Program-made: the position numbers and the translations under genes
NCBI GenBank assembly: GCA_023511325.1
Contig: JAIMBU010000276.1
Coordinates: 1-5,230 of the forward strand
Origin: Gorillibacterium sp.
GTDB lineage: Bacteria; Bacillota; Bacilli; Paenibacillales; NBRC-103111
DNA length: 5,230 nucleotides
Reading direction: 5' to 3'
The notes under the pieces: model-generated
Told to the model about the DNA's origin: nothing
Databases searched by the model: none
What the model saw: only the letters and a program-made list of their open reading frames with translations
Part shown: positions 1 to 5,230 of the stretch, piece after piece
Numbering within the stretch: position 1 is the stretch's first letter
Layout of the letters: each line of letters opens with the position of its first letter

Positions 1-585
1 AGATTGTCCAGTACCATAACGATTATCAAATAGATACTTGCAGTACGCATCATTAACCGCCACCATTGGAAAAGATAAAGAACCTTCTTTCTCCAACGAT
101 TTTAACCGAAGAATACCTGTCGTGGTCTCTTCAGCGCCACCACGTACATTCTTCAGAAGATCCCTTCGTTCCGTATGGAGCAAAGTCACCAGATCTCCGC
201 CATCATCGATAATTAGGTCAGGCTCAATTTCCAGTGCCTTAATCATTAGCTCCTTGTATTCCTTCGGTTCGGGATTATATTTGGCAAACACAGTAATTCC
301 ATCTTCGACTAATGCTGCACAAACATCATCCTGCGTTGATAGGGGATTGCTGCCTGTAATGACAACCTCGGCTCCGCCTGCTTGAACTACTTTGGCCAAA
401 TAAGCTGTTTTGGCTTCGAGATGTAAGGAAATGGCCACTTTCAATCCTTTGAAGGGCTGTTCCTTGACAAACTGCTCTCTAATCCGGTTGAGGACTGGCA
501 TATGAGCGTTCACCCATTCAATTTTTAAATGTCCTTCTGGCGCAAGCGCCATGTCCGTTACAATACTCTTCTCCCGTGCACTCAT
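1..585 (-). CDS. ahcY: S-adenosylhomocysteine hydrolase (adenosylhomocysteinase), N-terminal part, cut by window edge
   Basis: This cytoplasmic, NAD-dependent enzyme splits S-adenosylhomocysteine, the by-product of SAM-dependent methylation, into homocysteine and adenosine. The frame is open from ATG at 585 to the window edge, giving the first 195 residues; the rest, including the NAD-binding Rossmann domain, lies beyond position 1. The substrate domain is clear: SLHLEAKTAYL (53-63, His55 equals human His55), SNPLSTQDD (79-87), DDGGDLVTLLH (127-137, Asp128 equals human Asp131), EETTTG (152-157, Glu153 equals human Glu156), and K183/D187/N188 equal human Lys186/Asp190/Asn191. The ending FDNRYGTGQS has Thr192 where the human enzyme has Cys195, and resembles the shorter archaeal/Thermotoga-type enzymes. 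AGGAGG at 595-600, 9 nt from the ATG, supports the start. It lies 51 bp after bshC without a terminator, so co-transcription is likely. Some short-form archaeal relatives prefer S-inosylhomocysteine, so substrate is not fully settled. Confidence 0.93.
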   Translation of the reverse strand, partial: MSAREKSIVTDMALAPEGHLKIEWVNAHMPVLNRIREQFVKEQPFKGLKVAISLHLEAKTAYLAKVVQAGGAEVVITGSNPLSTQDDVCAALVEDGITVFAKYNPEPKEYKELMIKALEIEPDLIIDDGGDLVTLLHTERRDLLKNVRGGAEETTTGILRLKSLEKEGSLSFPMVAVNDAYCKYLFDNRYGTGQS

Positions 586-636
586 TTATCTATTCCTCCT
601 TGTTTAAAGCTGTAGATTAAGAAGATATGCGTTTCG

Positions 637-2268
637 TTAGCTGAAATACACCAGTTGATGAGCTCCCCAATTCTCTGTCGGGTTAGCTATCAACTCCCGA
701 AGCCAAGTGTCGCCGTATTTAACCAGATAAGTGAGCACATTATAGCTCCGTTCCTGGAGTTTACCCGCAGGGACTAATGACAATGCAATTCGATCCCATT
801 GACGAATGGAGGCATCGAATTGCGCACGATAAGCATCCGTTGATCGAGCCTCAAGAAATTCCATCTGCTCCAATATCTTCATCATATTCACGTTTCCAAG
901 CTTAGCCATTCCAGGATTAACTGAAGAAACAGCCTGCACAACGGGCTCGTAAAGCTCCCTGAATTTGTTCTTGGTTTCCGCAAACAAGCTCTCCAGTCCC
1001 AAACTATCCTGCTCTCTCAGCCAATTTTCTTTGACTGTAGAGAATCGGTTTAGCACATCATCAAAGGTCAAATGATATTTGCGCATATGCTTAGCAATTG
1101 TTCCCTCTACCAAGGTGTAACTCTTACGAGGCAGCAATATGGGCATCTGCATCTGGAGTCCTTCAAACGCAGGTTTGGTCAAAGCCCAATATGCTAATTC
1201 TCCCGGACCCAATACAGTGGATAATACAGGAAACAGATATTCCTGCATAAGTGGGCGAGTCAGCACATTATTACTGAAGGCTTCAGGAGAGTTGTCAAGA
1301 AGAGTAAGCAACTCTTTCTTACTGTAGCTACGTTCTCCCTTACGGTCTGTATATTCATCTCCACGACGATACAAAAGCACCCGTTCTCCCTTGTTGTCAA
1401 AAATAAAAAGGTTGGCACTTTGTTCGTTTACATCAGCTTGCGGGACATAGCCCAATCCTTCCACAAGCTCTTTCCCTTCCTTATAGGAACGTGAGAGAAC
1501 ATCCTGCCCTTCAATCAAGCGCCGAAACATGGGGGCTTCAATGCTTCCTAATGCTGGATCGTCTGAATCTAAAAGAACGAGTCCTTGTTTACCAAAAAGC
1601 CAAGCCATCATCTGAGCAAATAATTCGGTTAATGTATGTGATGTTTCTGCATATTGATTCAACCGCTGCATAATATCAGCTTTAAATTCAGTATCTAACA
1701 AAGCCGTATCCAATTGATCAATGGCGGCTCGCCAATCCGCAATCTGCAAACGACTTATTGAGGTACGGACATGATCAGGATGGTGTAAATTAATCTTACT
1801 CAGCTCTTGCTGAGAATTTAACAGGTTGATATGATTCACTTCATCAAAATCGTGATCTTCTCCGGCAATCCAGAATACCGCAATAACAGGACGGCCCAGA
1901 CTCTTCTCTGCTGCTTTAGCTGCATGCAATATCGTAATTGCTTTGTACATAACAAGCAGTTCACCCGTAAAAAGGCCCGCCTGCTGTCCACCAACGATTA
2001 CAAGCGCTTGAGGATCATCTAACGCCTCGATCTGTTCAATAGCTTCTGAGGCATTGCCCATTCTGCGGTTAAATGATAACAACGCTTCAACTAATTTCTT
2101 CCGTTCAACAATAGGAGCTCCTTGCTGATCTAGCCAAGCCGCCCGCTCGATCTGACTTTGATTATCCCAAGGATTATAAGCGTACAAATCCTTTACTAAA
2201 TCAAACTGGTGAAGATAGTCCTCTGACAATTGCTGGCCACTTTTCAAGCAAAAAGGTTCAAGTATCAA
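637..2268 (-). CDS. bshC: Bacillithiol biosynthesis cysteine-adding enzyme BshC
   Basis: BshC is the last enzyme of bacillithiol synthesis in the cytoplasm. It is thought to join cysteine to glucosaminyl-malate, the product of BshA and BshB. The protein is 543 residues from the TTG start chosen here, close to the roughly 540 of Bacillus BshC. Family hallmarks (numbered from the TTG) are VGGQQAGLFTG (92-102), FWIAGEDHDFDEVNH (132-146), LLDSDDPALG (232-241), LGPGELAYWA (353-362), and the C-terminal LQERSYN (504-510) followed by an aromatic-rich tail. In this family the stretch before that tail forms a long coiled coil; residues about 405-485 here are charged and helical in character. An ATG lies five codons upstream at 2283, but GGAGG at 2277-2281 overlaps it and sits 8 nt before the TTG, so the TTG is favoured. 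It follows the terminator of the transporter operon and has a candidate promoter of its own; ahcY follows downstream. I see no frameshift or internal stop. Family assignment is very secure; the exact start is less so. Confidence 0.95.
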   Translation of the reverse strand: MILEPFCLKSGQQLSEDYLHQFDLVKDLYAYNPWDNQSQIERAAWLDQQGAPIVERKKLVEALLSFNRRMGNASEAIEQIEALDDPQALVIVGGQQAGLFTGELLVMYKAITILHAAKAAEKSLGRPVIAVFWIAGEDHDFDEVNHINLLNSQQELSKINLHHPDHVRTSISRLQIADWRAAIDQLDTALLDTEFKADIMQRLNQYAETSHTLTELFAQMMAWLFGKQGLVLLDSDDPALGSIEAPMFRRLIEGQDVLSRSYKEGKELVEGLGYVPQADVNEQSANLFIFDNKGERVLLYRRGDEYTDRKGERSYSKKELLTLLDNSPEAFSNNVLTRPLMQEYLFPVLSTVLGPGELAYWALTKPAFEGLQMQMPILLPRKSYTLVEGTIAKHMRKYHLTFDDVLNRFSTVKENWLREQDSLGLESLFAETKNKFRELYEPVVQAVSSVNPGMAKLGNVNMMKILEQMEFLEARSTDAYRAQFDASIRQWDRIALSLVPAGKLQERSYNVLTYLVKYGDTWLRELIANPTENWGAHQLVYFS

Positions 2269-2276
2269 GTATAAAG

Positions 2277-2281
2277 CCTCC
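2277..2281 (-). promoter_or_regulatory. Shine-Dalgarno GGAGG that decides the bshC start (TTG)
   Basis: On the minus strand GGAGG is followed by 8 nt and then TTG at 2268-2266, ideal spacing for a Bacillales ribosome binding site. The alternative ATG at 2283-2281 overlaps this motif by one base and has only a weak AGGG 7 nt upstream. The site therefore argues for a TTG start and a protein beginning MILEPFCLKSG. Confidence 0.65.
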
Positions 2282-2311
2282 ATTCGATTACCCTAGCGGC
2301 ACATTATTCTG

Positions 2312-2341
2312 ATTGTACAATAAGAGGCATGAAAAAAACAA
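2312..2341 (-). promoter_or_regulatory. Candidate sigma-A type promoter for bshC-ahcY
   Basis: Minus-strand TACAAT (2317-2312) differs from TATAAT at one base. Eighteen nt upstream is TTGTTT (2341-2336), which keeps the conserved TTG of the -35 box. The -35 lies in the last bases of the terminator stem and its T-tract. Initiation would be near 2305, leaving a leader of about 35 nt before the TTG start. The -10 overlaps a perfect 10-bp palindrome, ATTGTACAAT (2312-2321). There is no AGCA near -44, the element associated with Spx-activated promoters in B. subtilis. The match is moderate and rests on position and pattern only. Confidence 0.4.
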
Positions 2342-2361
2342 CCGCCGTGGGGGGCGGTTGT
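2332..2361 (-). terminator. Rho-independent terminator of the peptide transporter operon
   Basis: A perfect 9-bp inverted repeat (2338-2346 with 2353-2361, ACAACCGCC/GGCGGTTGT) encloses a 6-nt loop. On the minus strand it is followed by a run of seven T (2338-2332). The stem begins 13 nt after the oppF stop codon. There is no T-run on the plus-strand side, so it acts in one direction only, ending transcription that comes through oppC-oppD-oppF and separating it from bshC. Confidence 0.92.
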
Positions 2362-2374
2362 GGATGAACAGCCT

Positions 2375-3337
2375 TTAATAGAGATGGCAGGCTACAAAGT
2401 GATCACTTGAAGATTCAATCAACGGAGGCATAGACAGTGCACAGACATCCATTGCCTTCGGGCAACGCGTACGGAACGGACATCCGCTAGGAGGATTGAG
2501 TGGGCTGGGAACTTCACCCTCAAGAATAATCCGTTCGCGTGTACGTTCAATATGCGGATCTGGAATCGGAATTGCGGAAAGTAACGATTGTGTATAAGGA
2601 TGGAGCGGATTCGCATACAAAAGAGCAGAAGTCGTTATTTCTACCAGCTTACCCAGGTACATAACGCCAATCCGGTCAGAAATATGCTTAACCATAGCCA
2701 AGTCATGGGCAATAAACAAGTAGGTCAGACCACGCTCTTTCTGTAGTTTCTGAAACAGGTTGATAACCTGCGCTTGTACAGAAACATCCAAAGCGGAAAT
2801 CGGCTCATCCGCAACGATAAATTCAGGCTCAATGGCAAGAGCGCGGGCAATACCAATCCGTTGACGTTGACCACCGGAGAACTCATGAGGGAAACGACCC
2901 GCATGTTCTGCATTTAAGCCTACAGCTTCCAAAAGCTCAAAAACGCGTTTACGGCGATCTGCCCGATTCTTAGCTAAACCATGGATATCAATGCCTTCGG
3001 CAACAATATCGCCGACCGTCATCCGTGGATTAAGGGAAGCATAGGGATCCTGAAATACCATCTGCATACTACGTGTATATTCACGACGTTCTCTAGCATT
3101 CATATGCTTGATGCTTTTCCCTTTGTAAATAACATCACCTTCAGTAATGTCATAAAGACCGATTATTGTTTTACCAGCAGTAGATTTACCACAACCGGAT
3201 TCACCAACAATACCCAAAGTCTCTCCTTTTCGTACGCTGAAGGTTATGCCGTCAACAGCTTTTAATTTTTTATTGGAGCCAACGGTAAAGTGCTTCTTCA
3301 TGTTTTTAATCTCTAGAATGTTTTCTTGCTCAGACAT
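2375..3337 (-). CDS. oppF: Peptide ABC transporter ATP-binding subunit, OppF/DppF type
   Basis: This is one of two ATPase subunits that power uptake of peptides through the OppB/OppC-type membrane channel; it sits on the cytoplasmic face of the membrane. From ATG 3337 it has 320 residues, normal for OppF. In order it shows Walker A GESGCGKST (45-53), Q-loop VFQDPYASLNP (94-104), ABC signature FSGGQRQR (153-160), Walker B with catalytic Glu in VADEPISALD (175-184), and the H-loop IAHDL (209-213). A C-terminal oligopeptide-transporter domain carries Cys286, 292, 299 and 317 (C-x5-C-x6-C-x17-C), a motif known to hold an iron-sulfur cluster in some Opp/Dpp ATPases. The frame is open to an ATG at 3358, but GGGAGGT at 3345-3351 lies 7 nt before ATG 3337, so that start is preferred. 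It overlaps the end of oppD by 8 nt and is the last gene before the terminator. Opp versus Dpp or another peptide-like substrate cannot be told from sequence. Confidence 0.92.
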   Translation of the reverse strand: MSEQENILEIKNMKKHFTVGSNKKLKAVDGITFSVRKGETLGIVGESGCGKSTAGKTIIGLYDITEGDVIYKGKSIKHMNARERREYTRSMQMVFQDPYASLNPRMTVGDIVAEGIDIHGLAKNRADRRKRVFELLEAVGLNAEHAGRFPHEFSGGQRQRIGIARALAIEPEFIVADEPISALDVSVQAQVINLFQKLQKERGLTYLFIAHDLAMVKHISDRIGVMYLGKLVEITTSALLYANPLHPYTQSLLSAIPIPDPHIERTRERIILEGEVPSPLNPPSGCPFRTRCPKAMDVCALSMPPLIESSSDHFVACHLY

Positions 3338-4361
3338 TGACAGCACCTCCCGCTTCAATCGGACGGTCTATTGGTGGAGCATCCGGATGGTTGAGCCAAC
3401 AAGCGGCATAATGATCGTCTTCTATCAAGAACTTCTCTGGATCGTTATCCAGGCAAAGTTGCATCGCATAGGGGCAGCGGTCGGCAAAAGCACAGCCTTT
3501 CGGAGGTGCAAACAAATCTGGAGGAGTTCCAGGGATCGGAACCAAGTCGCTCTTGTTCTCGGCATCCAAACGTGGAACCGAGCGAAGCAATCCCCAAGTA
3601 TACGGGTGACGCGGCTTATAGAAGATGTCGTCAATCTTACCTTCTTCAACAATTTTGCCAGCATACATAACGATAACTCGATCTGCCATTTCGGCAACAA
3701 CACCCAAATCATGAGTAATCATAATAATGGAGGAGTCCGTCTTTTTCTTCAAATCCTGCATGAGTTCAATGATCTGAGCTTGAATCGTCACATCAAGTGC
3801 CGTGGTGGGCTCATCCGCAATCAGTAATTTCGGACTACAAGCAAGCGCAATAGCGATCATGACACGCTGACGCATCCCGCCAGATAGTTCATGGGGATAT
3901 TGCCGTAAACGAACCTCAGGGTTAGACATACCAACAAGCTGCAGCATCTCCAAAGAACGTGCCATTGCTTTAGTTTTATTCATATTTTCGTGCTTGATCA
4001 AGCTTTCAGAGATTTGCTTACCAACCGTCATTGTTGGATTTAAGGAAGTCATCGGGTCCTGAAAGATCATACCCATTTCAGAGCCACGTATTTTCTGCAT
4101 TTGTCCTTCAGAAAGCTTAACAATATCCATATCCTCATCAAAAACAATCGAGCCACTTTTGATAAAGCTTGGGGGAGCAGGTACAAGACGCATGAGGGTC
4201 TGAGCTGTAACCGATTTACCACAGCCCGATTCTCCAACAATGGCAAGAACTTCTCCTTTATCCAAATGGAACGTTACACCACGTACCGCCTGAATTTCTC
4301 CAGCATAGGTTTTAAAAGAAACCCGTAGATCGGTAACGTCCAGAATCCGTTTCTTTTTCAT
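3330..4361 (-). CDS. oppD: Peptide ABC transporter ATP-binding subunit, OppD/DppD type
   Basis: This is the second ATPase of the peptide importer, pairing with the OppF-type subunit under the membrane channel. It has 343 residues from ATG 4361. Motifs in order are Walker A GESGCGKSVT (43-52), Q-loop FQDPMTSLNP (100-109), the signature LSGGMRQR (159-166), Walker B ADEPTTALD (182-190), and the H-loop ITHDL (215-219). The MRQR after LSGG is typical of OppD/DppD, whereas OppF/DppF has QRQR. The C-terminal domain has Cys290, 296, 303 and 321 with the same C-x5-C-x6-C-x17-C spacing as the OppF neighbour. A GTG at 4373 extends the frame by four codons, but it lies inside the Shine-Dalgarno-like AAGGGGTGAT (4369-4378), which is well placed for ATG 4361; that start is preferred. 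It begins 15 nt after oppC and overlaps oppF by 8 nt, so all three are one transcription unit. The substrate is unknown. Confidence 0.93.
   Translation of the reverse strand: MKKKRILDVTDLRVSFKTYAGEIQAVRGVTFHLDKGEVLAIVGESGCGKSVTAQTLMRLVPAPPSFIKSGSIVFDEDMDIVKLSEGQMQKIRGSEMGMIFQDPMTSLNPTMTVGKQISESLIKHENMNKTKAMARSLEMLQLVGMSNPEVRLRQYPHELSGGMRQRVMIAIALACSPKLLIADEPTTALDVTIQAQIIELMQDLKKKTDSSIIMITHDLGVVAEMADRVIVMYAGKIVEEGKIDDIFYKPRHPYTWGLLRSVPRLDAENKSDLVPIPGTPPDLFAPPKGCAFADRCPYAMQLCLDNDPEKFLIEDDHYAACWLNHPDAPPIDRPIEAGGAVNV
3345..3351 (-). promoter_or_regulatory. Shine-Dalgarno GGGAGGT that decides the oppF start
   Basis: GGGAGGT on the minus strand sits inside the last codons of oppD, 7 nt before ATG 3337-3335. 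The upstream in-frame ATG at 3358 lies before this site, so initiation there would not use it. The oppD stop (3332-3330) falls just inside oppF in the shared sequence ATGTCTGA, an arrangement that favours translational coupling. Confidence 0.75.
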
Positions 4362-4368
4362 TACGTTT

Positions 4369-4378
4369 ATCACCCCTT
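4369..4378 (-). promoter_or_regulatory. Shine-Dalgarno AAGGGGTGAT that decides the oppD start
   Basis: On the minus strand AAGGGGTGAT is the full anti-16S complement AAGGAGGTGAT with one base missing. It ends 7 nt before ATG 4361-4359 and overlaps the oppC stop codon (4379-4377), so ribosomes finishing oppC are in position to reinitiate on oppD. The in-frame GTG at 4373 lies within the site and is therefore an unlikely start. Confidence 0.7.
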
Positions 4379-5230
4379 ATTTCCTGAGTTTCGGATCGAA
4401 CGCATCGCGCAATCCGTCGCCGAGCAGGTTGCAGCTGAGCAGGATTAAGCTAAAAATAATGGTTGGAATAATTAAGCGAAAAGGATGAAAACGTAAAACT
4501 CCGATTCCATCACTGATCAGGGCTCCTAAAGAAGCCAAAGGCGCCTTGATCCCAAGACCGAGGAAGCTAAGGAAGGCTTCAGTAAATATAGCTCCAGGAA
4601 CAACAAAGGTAATCTGTACAATGATGATTCCCAGTGCATTCGGAATCAAGTGCTTAAGAATAATTCTGCTAGAGCTGGCACCCAGCGTACGGGCAGCAAG
4701 TACAAATTCCTGTTCTTTGATCTGCAGGATTTGTCCCCGCACTAACCTAGCCATACCAACCCAACCCGTAATCGAGTAGGCAATAATGATTGTCCAAACT
4801 CCTGGTTCCAAGAACATAATTAATAGAATCGTAACAAGGAGGAAAGGAATCGAATAAATGATTTCCATAATTCTCATCATAATATCGTCAACTTTTCCAC
4901 CTAAATAAGCAGCGACGCCGCCATAGAGAACACCAATCACTAAATCAATTACTGCTGCCATTACCCCGATAAAGAGGGAAATCCGCGTTCCCCACCAGAT
5001 ACGAGTCCACATGTCACGGCCAAATTCATCGGTACCGAACCAGAACTTGCCGCTTGGAGATTGATCAACAGATCCGTAGTCTTGAAAAGCATACGTATGT
5101 TTTGTCAAGATTGGAGCGATGATTGCTACTATAGTTAGGATGATAAGAATAATAAGGCCACCCATGGCCATTTTATTCATTTTCAATCTTCTCCAGGCAT
5201 CTTTCCAATAGTTCAAGGATGGGCGAACAA
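4377..5230 (-). CDS. oppC: Peptide ABC transporter permease, OppC/DppC type, 5' end cut by window edge
   Basis: This integral membrane permease forms half of the peptide channel, with an OppB-type partner that must lie outside the window. The visible part has about 284 residues. Counting from Leu at 5216-5214 as residue 1, hydrophobic segments occur at about 17-37, 79-104, 116-136, 138-156, 192-215 and 247-266, the six-helix layout of OppC/DppC. FWFGTDEFGRDMWTR (58-72) is the family's conserved periplasmic-side motif. EFVLAARTLG followed by ILKHLIPN (170-193) is the EAA loop that contacts the ATPases. The C-terminal GDGLRDAFDPKLRK is typical. The frame stays open upstream of a TTG at 5216, reading VRPSLNYWKDAWRRL; OppC proteins often have a 20-40 residue cytoplasmic tail before such a sequence, so the true start probably lies beyond 5230. 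oppD follows after 15 nt. The substrate is not identifiable here. Confidence 0.93.
   Translation of the reverse strand, partial: VRPSLNYWKDAWRRLKMNKMAMGGLIILIILTIVAIIAPILTKHTYAFQDYGSVDQSPSGKFWFGTDEFGRDMWTRIWWGTRISLFIGVMAAVIDLVIGVLYGGVAAYLGGKVDDIMMRIMEIIYSIPFLLVTILLIMFLEPGVWTIIIAYSITGWVGMARLVRGQILQIKEQEFVLAARTLGASSSRIILKHLIPNALGIIIVQITFVVPGAIFTEAFLSFLGLGIKAPLASLGALISDGIGVLRFHPFRLIIPTIIFSLILLSCNLLGDGLRDAFDPKLRK

Noticed and set aside
38..385. A 115-codon open frame on the plus strand
   Set aside because: It is antisense to the ahcY reading frame, which has conserved catalytic motifs. Its serine-rich product resembles no family I know.
586..636. Possible terminator, promoter or riboswitch between bshC and ahcY
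   Set aside because: The 51 bp contain the ahcY ribosome site and AT-rich sequence but no stable hairpin with a T-run, no good -35/-10 pair, and too little length for a SAM or SAH riboswitch.
2284..2337. A small RNA or T-box/SAM leader upstream of bshC
   Set aside because: Only about 54 bp lie between the terminator and the first bshC ATG, and I see no conserved leader elements.
2338..2361. Possible bidirectional terminator
   Set aside because: The T-tract exists only on the minus-strand exit side; the plus-strand side reads GGATGAACAG after the stem.
3246..3827. A 193-codon open frame on the plus strand across the oppD/oppF junction
   Set aside because: It is wholly antisense to two well-supported ATPase genes, its protein shows no recognisable domain, and no clear ribosome site or promoter precedes it. 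It is a shadow of the conserved coding strand.
1..5230. A previously undescribed defence, mobile or biosynthetic system
   Set aside because: All genes belong to known families, no transposase, integrase, direct-repeat array or tRNA is visible, and there is no gene-free stretch over 300 bases that could hide one.

Overview
The window is a compact stretch of a low-to-moderate GC Firmicute chromosome, most likely a Paenibacillus or close relative in the Bacillales. The main reason is bshC, the cysteine-adding enzyme of bacillithiol synthesis, a pathway typical of Bacilli. Purine-rich Shine-Dalgarno sequences close to the consensus support this. The genus is an inference from general gene-neighbourhood knowledge and was not checked by a search. 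All five genes are on the minus strand, so transcription runs from position 5230 towards position 1.

Region 1 (5230 to 2375) is the distal part of a peptide (oligopeptide/dipeptide/nickel family) ABC importer operon. It holds an inner-membrane permease of the OppC/DppC type (cut by the right window edge) and two ATPase subunits of the OppD and OppF type. The genes are packed with a 15-nt gap (oppC-oppD) and an 8-nt overlap (oppD-oppF), which suggests translational coupling. Both ATPases carry all nucleotide-binding motifs and an identically spaced four-cysteine C-terminal motif (C-x5-C-x6-C-x17-C). The second permease (OppB type) and the substrate-binding protein are not in the window, so the transported substrate cannot be fixed.

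Region 2 (2374 to 2269) is the only substantial break. A strong rho-independent terminator closes the transporter operon. A plausible promoter for the next unit follows it immediately, with its -35 element inside the terminator's T-tract.

Region 3 (2268 to 1) is a second unit, bshC followed 52 nt later by the first 195 codons of an S-adenosylhomocysteine hydrolase (ahcY), cut by the left window edge. No terminator lies between them, so they are probably co-transcribed. The pairing makes metabolic sense: the hydrolase releases homocysteine, a possible precursor of cysteine by reverse transsulfuration, and BshC consumes cysteine to finish bacillithiol. That link is inference.

The start codons that sequence length alone would suggest look wrong for oppD, oppF and bshC. 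In each case a well-spaced Shine-Dalgarno points to a downstream start, a TTG for bshC. I see no mobile element, CRISPR array, RNA gene or clearly new system. The most interesting points are the archaeal/Thermotoga-like form of the hydrolase, its linkage to bshC, and the compact terminator/promoter junction.
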